Assembly (NCBI RefSeq): GCF_026625785.1
Contig: NZ_CP113063.1
Location: 248,001-312,000, forward strand
DNA from: Gordonia sp. SL306
GTDB taxonomy: Bacteria; Actinomycetota; Actinomycetes; Mycobacteriales; Mycobacteriaceae
DNA length: 64,000 nt
Direction: 5' to 3'
A program made the translations under genes and the position numbers. Below, in pieces: positions 7,356 to 16,639 of this stretch. Positions within the stretch are counted from its first letter, which is position 1; every line of letters starts with the position of its first letter. A model generated the notes under the pieces. The model was not told the DNA's origin, made no database searches, and worked only from the letters and a program-made list of their open reading frames with translations.

Positions 7356-9179
7356 CTAGTCTGCGGACAGGAGGTCGCCATGGACATCGGAAGCCTGATC
7401 GCGGCGTTGCTGCTCGGATTCGTCTGCGGAGCCATCGCCCGGGCGCTCGTGCCGAACGACGCCTTCAAGAGCATGAGCGGATGGCAGTCGTGGCTCGCCT
7501 CGACGCTCCTCGGCCTGCTCGGTGCGCTCCTCGGCTATTGGGTCTTCACCGGTCTGTTCGGTATCGGCGACGACGACAAGTTCGACTGGGGCGGCATCAT
7601 CGGCGCCCTGATCGGCTCGATCATCGTCGTCGCGATCGGTTCGGCCATCATCAAGCGATCCCGCGCGCCGCGCGCCTGACTCGCCGCCCACCGCATCGGG
7701 CGCCCGCTCGCCGGAGCGCGTCCGCAGTCCCCAGCCGGCCAGTACCGCCGAGCACACCAGGATGACCGCACCCGTCCACGCGGCCACCACGAGCCCGTCG
7801 ACAAAGGCGCGCCGCGCAGCATCGAGCACCGTCGCGCCCTGTCCCGCGGGCAGGTGCGGCACCGCAGCCACCGCGCCCGCCAGACTCCGCGACGCCTCTC
7901 CCCCGGCCAGGTCCGCCGGGAATCCCAGTCGGAACACCGCATTCACCACGCTGCCGAGGACCGCGATGCCCAGCGCTCCCCCGAGCTCGCTCGAGGTCTC
8001 GAGCAGTCCCGAGGTCGCACCCGCACGATCGGCCGGTGCCACCCCCACCACGTAGTCGGCGATCATCGACGTGGCCGCGACGATCCCCGATGCCAGCAAT
8101 GTGGCGCCGATCAGCACCATCGCCAGCGAGTGAACCCCCGTAAAGGCGCCCAGGACCGCGAAACCCGCTGCACCGGTGCACAATCCGCCGACGATCACCG
8201 CAGGCCGACCGGTCCGTGCGGCGACGACCGCGGTCAACGGCGCCACCGCTCCGACCGCCACCGAGGGCGCGAGACTCCAGAGGGCCGCGCGCAGCGGCGA
8301 GTACCCCAGCACCGATTGCAGATACTGCGTCATCAGGATCGAGTTGCCCAGGAGCGCGAACATGCAGATGAGGTTGGTCCAGATCGAGGTGGCGAATCGG
8401 CGCTCCCCGAGAAGCCCGAGGTCGACCATCGGATCGTCGATGCGGCGTTGCCTGCTCACGAAGATCGCGCCCACCACCAGGCCTGCCGCGAGCATCGCGA
8501 CCCGTGAGACCGACCATCCGTCGGCCGCCATATTCTTGATAGCCGCGACCACGGGCAGCATCGCGCCGAGCACCAGGAGGCCGCTGAGGACATCGACCCG
8601 CCGACTCGGCGTCGCGGTGCCGCCGGGCAGCACCAGGGGCGCCGCCAGCATCAGCACCACCATGATCGGCACGTTGATCAGGAAGACCGACCCCCACCAG
8701 ACGTGTTCGAGCAGCAGACCGCTGACGATCGGCCCGACCGCCACCCCGCCGGCGAGCACCGCGTTCCAGGTGGCCACCGCCTTGGCACGTTGGGCGGCGT
8801 CGTCGAAGATGTGACGGATCATCGCGAGGGTCGACGGCATCAATGTCGCACCCGCCACGGCCAGCAGGGCCCGCGCACCGATCAGCATCTCCGCCGACGT
8901 CGCGAACGCCGCGGCCAACGATGCCGCACTGAAGGCCGCGGCACCGATCATCAGCAACCGGCGATGGCCGATCCGGTCGGCCAGTGAGCCCATCGACAGC
9001 AACAGCCCGGCCAGCACGAAGCCGTAGATGTCGAAGATCCACAGCTGCTGTTCCGGAGTCGGCGACAGATCGGCCGCGATGTACGGGACGGCGAAGAACA
9101 AGACCGAGACATCCATCGACACGATGAGCATCGGCAGACACAGGACGAGCAGGCCGAGCCACGGGGATCGCCGGTTCAT
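7356..9179 (-). CDS. MFS drug exporter, DHA2 (EmrB/QacA) type, with unusual C-terminal tail
   Basis: Proton-driven exporter with about 14 membrane segments. Motif A is seen as GSLADRIGHRRLL, preceded by DVSVLFFAVPYIAADL and the DIYGFVLAG segment. The transporter core ends near the RTRSGERAPDAVGG stretch (about nucleotide 7700), which gives the usual size of about 500 residues. The frame then continues about 110 residues as a very charged, Asp- and Arg-rich tail to a stop at 7356, exactly antisense to the GlsB-like gene. That tail is probably read-through of antisense sequence. ATG 9179 is chosen; the next gene is the divergent TetR regulator, the likely repressor. Confidence 0.85.
   Translation of the reverse strand: MNRRSPWLGLLVLCLPMLIVSMDVSVLFFAVPYIAADLSPTPEQQLWIFDIYGFVLAGLLLSMGSLADRIGHRRLLMIGAAAFSAASLAAAFATSAEMLIGARALLAVAGATLMPSTLAMIRHIFDDAAQRAKAVATWNAVLAGGVAVGPIVSGLLLEHVWWGSVFLINVPIMVVLMLAAPLVLPGGTATPSRRVDVLSGLLVLGAMLPVVAAIKNMAADGWSVSRVAMLAAGLVVGAIFVSRQRRIDDPMVDLGLLGERRFATSIWTNLICMFALLGNSILMTQYLQSVLGYSPLRAALWSLAPSVAVGAVAPLTAVVAARTGRPAVIVGGLCTGAAGFAVLGAFTGVHSLAMVLIGATLLASGIVAATSMIADYVVGVAPADRAGATSGLLETSSELGGALGIAVLGSVVNAVFRLGFPADLAGGEASRSLAGAVAAVPHLPAGQGATVLDAARRAFVDGLVVAAWTGAVILVCSAVLAGWGLRTRSGERAPDAVGGESGARRAGSLDDGRTDRDDDDRADQGADDAAPVELVVVADTEQTGEDPIAEERTEQAEERRGEPRLPSAHALEGVVRHERPGDGSADESEQQRRDQASDVHGDLLSAD
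7380..7679 (+). CDS. GlsB/YeaQ/YmgE (transglycosylase-associated) family membrane protein
   Basis: A 99-residue protein with three hydrophobic segments separated by glycine-rich turns (about residues 4-22, 35-55, 70-92), the pattern of the small GlsB/YeaQ/YmgE envelope-stress family. Ribosome site AGGAGG lies 5 bases before ATG 7380. An acidic GDDDKFDWGG loop lies between segments two and three. Its whole length is opposite the 3' part of the MFS exporter frame on the other strand, which is odd (see findings). Confidence 0.85.
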   Translation: MDIGSLIAALLLGFVCGAIARALVPNDAFKSMSGWQSWLASTLLGLLGALLGYWVFTGLFGIGDDDKFDWGGIIGALIGSIIVVAIGSAIIKRSRAPRA

Positions 9180-9234
9180 GACGACACCACCACCTTTCTG
9201 TGTACAACATCGACTGTTTATTTGGTACGCAGAT

Positions 9235-9248
9235 GTTATGCCCATAAC
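9235..9248. promoter_or_regulatory. Candidate TetR operator in the MFS/TetR divergent promoter
   Basis: GTTATG-CC-CATAAC, a perfect 6-bp palindrome in the 103-base region between the two divergent starts. CTGTGTAC also occurs twice in the region, near 9199 and 9248. Position suits autoregulation and repression of the exporter by the TetR protein; this is an inference. Confidence 0.4.
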
Positions 9249-9282
9249 TGTGTACTTGGCAAGCAGTTAGTACGATGGCGGA

Positions 9283-10029
9283 ATGACCTCGACGGACGGC
9301 ACCGCGCAACCCGCGATCCCGCGCTACCTGGCACTGCTGTGGGGCCGCGAGGACCCCACCCCGCGGCGCGGTCCGCGCCCGACACTCAGCGTGCGCGACA
9401 TCGGTGTCGCGGCCGTGGCGATCGCCGACGAACACGGTGTCGAGGCGGCGTCGATGAAGGCGATCGCGGCCGCACTCGGCCTCACCACCATGTCGCTGTA
9501 CCGGTACGTCGACAGCAAGGACGACGTCGTCGAGGTGATGGTCGACACCGCCTACGGCCCCGCAGACCCGGACCTGACGTCGACCGGCACGTGGCGTGAG
9601 CGGCTCACCGCGTGGGCCCTCGCGGCCGCGACCGGGCTCCGCGACCGCCCCTGGCTCGCCGCGATCCCGCTCCGCAGGCCCCCGGCGGGGCCGAATGTGC
9701 TGTCCTGGACCGATTCCGGGGTTCGGGCATTCGCCGAGACCGGCCTCACGGGCCAACAGAAGCTGAGCGCATTGCTGCTGGTGGACGGATTCGTCCGGCA
9801 ACATGTGCGCCAGGCGAGTCAGATGGGGATGCTCGACGGATCCGACGTCAGCGTCGGTAGCAGTTACGAGGCGATGGTCGCCGAGTTCGTCGACGAGGAC
9901 CGATTACCGAACCTGGCTGCGGTCATCGCCGGTGAAGGTCATGACGACGACGACTTCTTCACCGCCGAACTGACCTTCGGGCTCGGAGTCATCCTCGACG
10001 GCCTCGACGCGCTCATCGGATCGGTCTGA
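9283..10029 (+). CDS. TetR/AcrR family transcriptional regulator
   Basis: A 248-residue repressor. The N-terminal helix-turn-helix is at about residues 38-90 (LSVRDIGVAAVAIADEHGVE, then AIAAALGLTTMSLYRYVDSKDD, the family signature). The C-terminal ligand domain is of the TetR_C type that often controls efflux pumps; it carries PWLAAIP and an acidic end (GHDDDDFF). It is divergent from the MFS exporter with a palindrome between them, so it probably represses both genes until a substrate binds. Confidence 0.9.
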   Translation: MTSTDGTAQPAIPRYLALLWGREDPTPRRGPRPTLSVRDIGVAAVAIADEHGVEAASMKAIAAALGLTTMSLYRYVDSKDDVVEVMVDTAYGPADPDLTSTGTWRERLTAWALAAATGLRDRPWLAAIPLRRPPAGPNVLSWTDSGVRAFAETGLTGQQKLSALLLVDGFVRQHVRQASQMGMLDGSDVSVGSSYEAMVAEFVDEDRLPNLAAVIAGEGHDDDDFFTAELTFGLGVILDGLDALIGSV

Positions 10030-10095
10030 ACGCCGACCCCGACGACACGGCGCAACCACGCCCGGGATCGGTCATCATGAGCTTACGATTGGCAG

Positions 10096-10506
10096 ATGAT
10101 CCGCATAATCATCCGTACGCTCGTCTACTTGATCTCCGCCGCCCTCGGGCTGCTGGTGGCGACGTGGATCCTCGATGACATGCACGTCCACGCAGGCGGA
10201 TTCCTCCTCGCGGTCGTGATCTTCGCTGCCGCCCAACTCATCCTCAGCCCGTTCATCGTGAAGTTCGTCCGGCGCAACGCCGAGGCGTTTCTCGGCGGAG
10301 TCGGGCTGGTGTCGACCTTCGTGGCCCTGCTGCTCGCAAATCTGCTCGGCAGTGACGGCATCGAGATCCACGGCATCCCGACCTGGATCGGGGCGACGGT
10401 GATCACCTGGCTGGTGACCGCAGTCGGCACGCTCCTCGTGCCCTTCTTCCTGGCGAAGGCCGGCATCGAGCGCGCCCGCGAGAACCGGGCGGACTCCGCC
10501 CGCTAG
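10096..10506 (+). CDS. Phage holin family IV-like membrane protein
   Basis: A 136-residue integral membrane protein with four hydrophobic segments (about 5-25, 34-55, 62-84, 95-120) and a charged C-terminus. Such chromosomal proteins belong to the four-TM holin superfamily IV (PF04020) and are common single genes in actinobacteria; despite the name they need not be phage-derived. Nothing around it suggests a prophage. The function is unknown. Confidence 0.75.
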   Translation: MIRIIIRTLVYLISAALGLLVATWILDDMHVHAGGFLLAVVIFAAAQLILSPFIVKFVRRNAEAFLGGVGLVSTFVALLLANLLGSDGIEIHGIPTWIGATVITWLVTAVGTLLVPFFLAKAGIERARENRADSAR

Positions 10507-10547
10507 CGCACCGTCGGTTACCGGCGCGCCTGCCGACGTGGTCGGGA

Positions 10548-11207
10548 TCAGCCGGCGAGTTCGGCGAACAGCCGTTCGTTGTGCCCGAACGCGGCGACCG
10601 CCTCGGCGATGAGGGACGCGACCTGCTGGTCGTCGAGCGGTAGGTCGTCGAGGGTCTCCCGATAGGAATCCTTGTACCGCTTGAGTTTCCCGATCTCGTC
10701 GAAGGCGTAGAAGCTCAGCGCGTCCTCGGCGATGCCGTAGTGCAGTTTCATGCGGCTGCGGATGACCTGACCGCCACTCAGATCCCCGAGATAGCGCGTG
10801 TAGTGGTGAGCCACGAATCGAGGCGGGTCGTCGCGGGTGGCCTCGATCGCGGCCACGTACGCAGACACTCCGGGTAGCGGCCGGAGGGTCGCCGGATCGA
10901 CGCCGAGGATCGCGAGGTCGGCGGCGAGCCGAGGGAGACGGCGTAGTCGCTCGTCGACGACGGGTCCCGCCACCGCGTCGCCGGACAGGGTGTCCGCGAC
11001 GGATTCCAGCGCCCGGTAGACGAAATAGAGCTGGGAGGCCATCCGCCTATATCCCCCTGCGTCGAGCCGGCCCGACATCAGGTCGTCGACGAAGACGGCC
11101 CGCTCCGCACGGTCGTGTGCCTCTGCGGTGGCGGCACGGAGGCTCTCGGACAGCAACGGCCGCGGCTCGGCCTGCGCGGCGCGGCCGGTCTCTTCGAAAG
11201 GGGTCAT
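10548..11207 (-). CDS. hmuO: Heme oxygenase (biliverdin-producing)
   Basis: Degrades heme to biliverdin, CO and iron, in the cytosol. 219 residues, the usual length. The proximal heme ligand His31 lies in AEAHDRAE, and the distal helix motif is YTRYLGDLSGGQ with its glycines. ATG 11207 overlaps the stop of the EEP protein in an ATGA, and that gene overlaps glnE in a GTGA, so hmuO is the third gene of a coupled run. Iron or heme control is usual for this family, but I see no separate promoter or Fur/DtxR-like box here. Confidence 0.93.
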   Translation of the reverse strand: MTPFEETGRAAQAEPRPLLSESLRAATAEAHDRAERAVFVDDLMSGRLDAGGYRRMASQLYFVYRALESVADTLSGDAVAGPVVDERLRRLPRLAADLAILGVDPATLRPLPGVSAYVAAIEATRDDPPRFVAHHYTRYLGDLSGGQVIRSRMKLHYGIAEDALSFYAFDEIGKLKRYKDSYRETLDDLPLDDQQVASLIAEAVAAFGHNERLFAELAG

Positions 11208-12154
11208 GTTGGCACCAGTGTTACCACCACTGCGCGATGATCGGAACCCGGCAGGTCGAAGGTCCGCAACGACGTCGCGACGAATCCGCGGCTGATGACG
11301 TGATCGATGGCGATCACCGGGCGACCACCGAAGCGGTCGGTCGGATACGTCGGCCGGAACCCGGCACCCGCCTGATCCGTGGCGTCGACGATCCCGCCGC
11401 GCAACAGATTGCGGTAACCGGCATGGTCCCAGGTCGCGTTGAAGTCTCCCGCCGCGATCATCCGGCCCGGCGGCAGTGCACGCAGATACGCCCCGAGGAG
11501 GTCGAGATCGCTACGCCAGACGTTCGTTCGTCCCGGCAGCGGTGCGCCCGGGTGCACCGCGAGCACCCGGGTGCGCGCTGCACCCGGCAGGTCGCTCACG
11601 GCGGTGAGGTTGTGCAGTGCGGTGCCCTCGATGTCGTCCTGACCAGACAGCGGGGTGCGACTGAACATGGCGGTACCGACCGCCGTGGGGCCCGGCAGCG
11701 CGAAGGTGAACGGCAGCTGACGACCGATCGGGCTCGCCCGCAGCCGCGCCAACGCGTCCGGCGTCACCTCCTGCACCGATACGACGTCCGCGTCGACGGC
11801 GGCGACCTCCCTGGCCAACGCGTCCACATCGGCGCCACCGAACAGCATGTTCGCGGTGACAACGGTGACCGGATGACCCGCAGGGGCATCCTGGGCCCGC
11901 GCCAACGGCACCTGCGTGTAGCAGAGCGCCGCCGATACCAGGATCGCGAGTGTCAGCAGAATCCATCGCCGGGTGGCCGCGAAGATCACCAGTGCCGACA
12001 CCGCGGCGACGAGCGCGAAGGGAACCGCGCTGGTCAGGTACAGGCTGAGTTGCCCGCGTGACGGAGAATGGTGCAGCCAGACAGCTACCGCGGCAGCGGC
12101 GAGCAGAACCCATCCGGCAAGCATCAGGACGAACCGGATGAGTCGGCCGATCAC
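11204..12154 (-). CDS. Membrane-anchored endonuclease/exonuclease/phosphatase (EEP) family protein
   Basis: 316 residues. The N-terminus has three membrane segments (about 4-25, 36-58, 62-80). After them comes an extracytoplasmic EEP catalytic domain with [18 protein letters not shown] (catalytic Glu), [15 protein letters not shown] and GSDHRAVVV, so the active site looks complete. The substrate (nucleic acid, phospholipid or sugar phosphate) cannot be told from sequence. GTG 12154 overlaps the glnE stop in a GTGA, and the stop overlaps the hmuO start; the longer upstream frame is glnE shadow. Confidence 0.85.
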   Translation of the reverse strand: MIGRLIRFVLMLAGWVLLAAAAVAVWLHHSPSRGQLSLYLTSAVPFALVAAVSALVIFAATRRWILLTLAILVSAALCYTQVPLARAQDAPAGHPVTVVTANMLFGGADVDALAREVAAVDADVVSVQEVTPDALARLRASPIGRQLPFTFALPGPTAVGTAMFSRTPLSGQDDIEGTALHNLTAVSDLPGAARTRVLAVHPGAPLPGRTNVWRSDLDLLGAYLRALPPGRMIAAGDFNATWDHAGYRNLLRGGIVDATDQAGAGFRPTYPTDRFGGRPVIAIDHVISRGFVATSLRTFDLPGSDHRAVVVTLVPT

Positions 12155-15100
12155 GCCCCGAACACCTTGCGCACCACGGTCTTCGCCCGACGGGTGATGC
12201 GCAGATAGTTCTCCAGGAACTCCGCCGCCTGATCCTCGGGCCAGCCGGCCGCATAGGCGACGGCCCGCAACTGTCTGCCCGGCGCGGGGAGCTGATCGAC
12301 CGGCTTGCCACGGACCAGTACCAGGGCGTTGCGCGCATTGGTCGCGGTCAGCCAGGCTTCCTTCAGGAGCGATACGTCGTTCTCCCCCAACAACTCTGCG
12401 GCGCCGATGGCGTCGAGGGACTGCAAGGTGGACGTGTTGTGCAACGACGGGTAACTGTGGGCGTACCGCAACTGGATGAGCTGCACGGTCCATTCGATGT
12501 CCGCGAGCCCGCCACGACCCAGTTTGGTGTGGGTCGCCGGATCGGCACCACGCGGCAACCGCTCGGAATCGACGCGGGCCTTGATCCGCCGGATCTCCTT
12601 GACCGCCTCACCCGACACCCCGCCCTCGGGGTAGCGGATGCGATCGGCCATGTGCAGGAAGTCGATTCCGAGCTGATCGTCGCCTGCGACCTGATGTGCC
12701 CGAAGCAACGCCTGGATCTCCCACGGCTGCGCCCACTGGTCGTAGTAGGCCGCGTACGCGGCGAGCGTTCGCACCACCGGGCCGTTGCGCCCCTCCGGGC
12801 GCAGGCCGGTGTCCACTTCCAGCGGCGGATCCTCGCTGGGCGATCCCAGCATCGAGCGGACCTTCTCCGCGATCGTCTGCGACCAGCGGACCGCAGACGC
12901 CTCGTCGACATCGGGCTCCGGCTCGCAGACGAACAGCACGTCCGCGTCGGATCCGTATCCGAGTTCGCCGCCGCCCAAACGGCCCATGCCGATCACCGCG
13001 ATGCGGGCGGGAGCCGGGGTCCCGCGGTCACGCTCCGACTCGGCGATCACGACGGTGAGGGCGGCGTTGAGGACCGATGCCCACACCGACGACAGCGCCG
13101 CGCACACCGCAGGCACGTCCATCATGCCGAGGATGTCGGCGGAGGCCACCCGGGCGAGTTCGAAGCGCCGGTGCGACCGGGCCGCGGCCACCGCACGTTT
13201 GAGATCCGGCTGGCGCACCGTCGACGCGATGAGTCCGCGGGCGACATCCTCGGGCTGCACCTCACACAGCTTGGGACCGTTGGCACCATCCGAATAGAGA
13301 TGGATCACCTCGGGTGACCGCATCAGCAGGTTGGCGATGTACTCCGACGTCCCCAGCACGTGCATCAGCCGCTCGGCGACGACGCCGTCGTCGCGCAACA
13401 GCCGGATGAACCACTCCTCTTTGTCCATCACGTCGCACAGTCGGCGATAGTTCAGCAGGCCTGCATCGGGGTCCGGGGTGTTCCCGATCCACTCGAGCAG
13501 CGACGGCAGGATCAGCAGCTGGATCTGCCCACGACGACCGGCCGCGGATGCCAGTGCGCGGATATGGCTCAGTGCGCGTTCGGGTTTCGCATATCCGAGA
13601 GCCGACAGTCGACGTTCGGCCGACTTGTCGGAGAGCGTCAGCTCGTCGGTGTTGAAGCGCGTGGCCGCGTCGAGCAGCGGGCGGTAGAAGAGCTTCTCGT
13701 GCAACCTGCGGATGCGTGACTTGTGGCGCTTGAGCTCCTCCCGCAGCACACCGGTCGCATCCCGGTCGCCCTCCTGACGAATGTGCGCGGCCCGGGCGAG
13801 CCAGCGCATGTTCCCCTCGTCCTCGAAGGCCGGCAGGAGGTGGGTCCGCGACAGCCGCTGCAGCTGCAGCCGATGTTCCAGCGCACGCAGGAACTGGTAG
13901 GAGGCGGTGAGATTCGCACCGTCGTCGCGACCGACATAGCCGCCGGCCGTCAGCGCACTCAGTGCATCGACGGTCGCCTTGACGCGGATCTCCTCGTCGA
14001 CTCGGCCGTGCACCATCTGCAGGAGCTGGACGGCGAACTCGACGTCGCGCAGGCTCCCACTGCCGAGCTTGAGGTTGCGCTCGCGCAGTTCCTCCGGGAC
14101 GAGTGACTCGACGCGGCGACGCATCGCCTGGGTCTCCGGCACGAAGTCCTCGCGCTCGGCCGCCGTCCACACCATCGGGCTGACCGCGGCCAGGTATTCG
14201 TCGGCGAGTCCCATGTCGCCGGTCATCGCGCGCGCCTTGAGCAAGGCCTGGAATTCCCACGTCTTGGCCCAGCGGCGGTAGTACGCGACATGCGACTCGA
14301 GGGTGCGGGTCAGCGCGCCTGCCTTCCCTTCCGGCCGTAGCGCGGCGTCGACCTCGAAGAAGGCCAACGATCCGACCCGCATCACCTCGCCGGCGATCCG
14401 CGCGGCCACTCCGTCCGCGGGTTCACTGACGAACACGACGTCGACATCGCTGACGTAGTTCAGCTCACGCGCACCACATTTGCCCATCGCGATGATCGCC
14501 AGCCGCACCGAGAGCGGATCGTCGCCGCACACCTCGGCGACGGCCACCGCCAGTGCCGCGGTGAGGGCCGCATCCGCGAGATCCGAGAGGAACCCGCCGA
14601 CCTCGGGCAGATAGATCACCGGCTCGTCTTGGACGGTCGGCGCGACGTCGTGGGCCGCCAACTGCAGCAACAGATTCCGATAGGCGGTCCGCAACGCGAC
14701 CACGGACTTGGGGCCGGTGACCGCCGCACGATAGACCTTGTTGCCCGCCTCGAGCGCGCCCGGCTCCGGGGAGGCACCGACCGACGCCAGCATGCGTTCG
14801 TTCATCTCGTCGACCGACGGCAGCGTCGAGCCGATCAGCAGGCGCCAGCTCGACGGTTCGGCCACCATGTGATCGCCGAGTGCGTCGGAGGCCCCGAGGA
14901 CCGCGAACAGCCGTCCACGAAATCCCGTGTCGGTGCGGATCCGATCGTCGGCCTCGGCCCAATCGTCGGCACCGGCCGCACCCTTGAGACGGATCAGCGC
15001 CCGGAGGGCGAGATCGGCGTCGGGCGCACGAGACAGGGCCCACAGCACATCGACCGAATCGTCGTTGTCCCACCCCAGTTCGGCGAGGTGACCCGGGGCG

Positions 15101-15165
15101 GTGGTCTCGAGCAGCCCGAGACGCCCGGCACTGGGTACGCGGCCACGGCCGCGAAGGGAAGTCAC
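12151..15165 (-). CDS. glnE: Bifunctional glutamine synthetase adenylyltransferase/deadenylylase
   Basis: Attaches AMP to, and removes it from, the GlnA1 tyrosine (Tyr405 here), lowering activity when nitrogen is plentiful. 1004 residues, normal for actinobacterial GlnE. Two nucleotidyltransferase halves are visible: [19 protein letters not shown] near residue 240 (de-adenylylase half) and [20 protein letters not shown] near residue 720 (adenylylase half), each followed by a GlnD-type helical domain. It lies between glnA2 and the EEP gene, the same glnA1-glnE-glnA2 order as in M. tuberculosis. Confidence 0.96.
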   Translation of the reverse strand: MTSLRGRGRVPSAGRLGLLETTAPGHLAELGWDNDDSVDVLWALSRAPDADLALRALIRLKGAAGADDWAEADDRIRTDTGFRGRLFAVLGASDALGDHMVAEPSSWRLLIGSTLPSVDEMNERMLASVGASPEPGALEAGNKVYRAAVTGPKSVVALRTAYRNLLLQLAAHDVAPTVQDEPVIYLPEVGGFLSDLADAALTAALAVAVAEVCGDDPLSVRLAIIAMGKCGARELNYVSDVDVVFVSEPADGVAARIAGEVMRVGSLAFFEVDAALRPEGKAGALTRTLESHVAYYRRWAKTWEFQALLKARAMTGDMGLADEYLAAVSPMVWTAAEREDFVPETQAMRRRVESLVPEELRERNLKLGSGSLRDVEFAVQLLQMVHGRVDEEIRVKATVDALSALTAGGYVGRDDGANLTASYQFLRALEHRLQLQRLSRTHLLPAFEDEGNMRWLARAAHIRQEGDRDATGVLREELKRHKSRIRRLHEKLFYRPLLDAATRFNTDELTLSDKSAERRLSALGYAKPERALSHIRALASAAGRRGQIQLLILPSLLEWIGNTPDPDAGLLNYRRLCDVMDKEEWFIRLLRDDGVVAERLMHVLGTSEYIANLLMRSPEVIHLYSDGANGPKLCEVQPEDVARGLIASTVRQPDLKRAVAAARSHRRFELARVASADILGMMDVPAVCAALSSVWASVLNAALTVVIAESERDRGTPAPARIAVIGMGRLGGGELGYGSDADVLFVCEPEPDVDEASAVRWSQTIAEKVRSMLGSPSEDPPLEVDTGLRPEGRNGPVVRTLAAYAAYYDQWAQPWEIQALLRAHQVAGDDQLGIDFLHMADRIRYPEGGVSGEAVKEIRRIKARVDSERLPRGADPATHTKLGRGGLADIEWTVQLIQLRYAHSYPSLHNTSTLQSLDAIGAAELLGENDVSLLKEAWLTATNARNALVLVRGKPVDQLPAPGRQLRAVAYAAGWPEDQAAEFLENYLRITRRAKTVVRKVFGA

Positions 15166-15214
15166 ACTCCAAAAGGTAGCGGGCGCTACCGGTCAGGTGT
15201 GCACCAGGGCACAA

Positions 15215-16555
15215 CTACAGCGGCAGGTAGTTCTTCAGCTCGTACGGCGTGACCAGGCTGCGGTAACTCGTCCACTCCGCCCACTTGTTGCGGAGGAAGT
15301 AATCGAAGACGTGTTCTCCGAGTGCCTCGGCCACCAACTCCGACTTCTCCATCTCCACGAGCGCATCGGCGAGGCTGCCGGGCAGCTCCCGGTAGCCCAT
15401 CGCTCGCCGCTCGGCCGGGGTTAGTGCCCACACGTCGTCCTCGGCCTCGTCGGGCAGCTCGTAACCCTCCTCGATGCCCTTCAGCCCGGCGGCCAAGAGC
15501 ACTGCAAACGTCAGGTATGGATTGCACGCGGAGTCGGGGCTGCGGACCTCGATGCGCCGCGACGACGCCTTGTTCGGCGTGTACAGCGGCAGGCGGATCA
15601 GGGCAGACCGATTGGCACCGCCCCAGGTGGCCGCGGTCGGCGCCTCGCCGCCGTGGATGAGGCGCTTGTAGGAGTTCACCCACTGGTTGGTGACCGCGCT
15701 GATCTCACTGGCGTGGTGCAGGATCCCGGCGATGAAGCTCTTTCCGGTGCTCGACAGCTGCATCGGGTCGTCGGGGTTGTGGAAGGCGTTGGTATCGCCC
15801 TCGAAGAGGCTCATGTGGGTGTGCATCGCCGAGCCGGGGTGCTCGCTGAACGGCTTGGGCATGAAGGTCGCCCAGGTCCCCTCGTCGATGGCGACCTCTT
15901 TGATGACGTAGCGGAAGGTCATCACGTTGTCGGCCATGGACAGCGCATCCGCGTACCGCAGGTCGATCTCCTGCTGACCGGGCGCACCCTCGTGATGGGA
16001 GAACTCGACCGAGATCCCCATCGACTCCAGTGCCTCGATGGCGTGGCGGCGGAAGTTGGGTGCCGCGTCGTGTACGGCCTGGTCGAAGTAGCCACCCGAA
16101 TCGGCAGGCGTCGGCACGCTGCCGTCGAGCGGCGCGTCCTTGAGGAGGAAGAACTCGATCTCCGGATGGACGTAGCAACTGAAGCCCTGATCGGCCGCCT
16201 TGTTGAGCTGACGTCGCAGGACATGACGAGAGTCCGCCCAGCTCGGAGTACCGTCCGGCATCGCGATGTCGCAGAACATCCGAGCCGAGTGATGACGACC
16301 GGTGGAGGTCGTCCACGGCAGGATCTGAAAGGTCGACGGATCCGGCTTGGCGACCGTGTCCGCCTCGGAGACGCGGGAGAATCCCTCGATGGCCGAGCCG
16401 TCGAAACCGATACCCTCGGCGAAGGCTCCCTCGAGTTCGGCGGGTGCGATCGCCACGGATTTGAGGTAGCCGAGAACGTCGGTGAACCACAGCCTCACGA
16501 ATCGGATGTCGCGCTCTTCGAGGGTCCGCAGCACGAATTCCTTTTGGCGATCCAT
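15215..16555 (-). CDS. glnA2: Glutamine synthetase-like protein GlnA2
   Basis: 446-residue GSI-alpha-type protein with the full set of GS signatures: DGSAIEGFSR, EIEFFLL, EFSHHEGAPGQQEIDLRYADA, GSAMHTHMSL, NSYKRL and NRSALIRLP. At the adenylylation position the loop reads VWALTPAE, so Tyr is replaced by Trp and GlnE should not modify it. In Streptomyces and mycobacteria GlnA2 homologues have been linked to gamma-glutamylation of polyamines rather than bulk ammonia assimilation; which applies here is not visible. ATG 16555. Confidence 0.93.
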   Translation of the reverse strand: MDRQKEFVLRTLEERDIRFVRLWFTDVLGYLKSVAIAPAELEGAFAEGIGFDGSAIEGFSRVSEADTVAKPDPSTFQILPWTTSTGRHHSARMFCDIAMPDGTPSWADSRHVLRRQLNKAADQGFSCYVHPEIEFFLLKDAPLDGSVPTPADSGGYFDQAVHDAAPNFRRHAIEALESMGISVEFSHHEGAPGQQEIDLRYADALSMADNVMTFRYVIKEVAIDEGTWATFMPKPFSEHPGSAMHTHMSLFEGDTNAFHNPDDPMQLSSTGKSFIAGILHHASEISAVTNQWVNSYKRLIHGGEAPTAATWGGANRSALIRLPLYTPNKASSRRIEVRSPDSACNPYLTFAVLLAAGLKGIEEGYELPDEAEDDVWALTPAERRAMGYRELPGSLADALVEMEKSELVAEALGEHVFDYFLRNKWAEWTSYRSLVTPYELKNYLPL

Positions 16556-16578
16556 GCCCCGGACATTAGAAGTAGCCT

Positions 16579-16594
16579 GTTAAATCCGTGTTAC
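16579..16594 (-). promoter_or_regulatory. Weak GlnR-like site upstream of glnA2
   Basis: On the minus strand GTAAC, six bases, TTAAC: the first half fits a GlnR a-site but the second lacks GAAAC. It lies 24 bases before the glnA2 start, inside what also looks like a core promoter (TTGAAC further upstream), so it may be only promoter sequence. Confidence 0.25.
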
Positions 16595-16639
16595 ATGTTC
16601 AAGTCGAACTCAGCATCCTGCGGTTTTGTCGAACAAATC

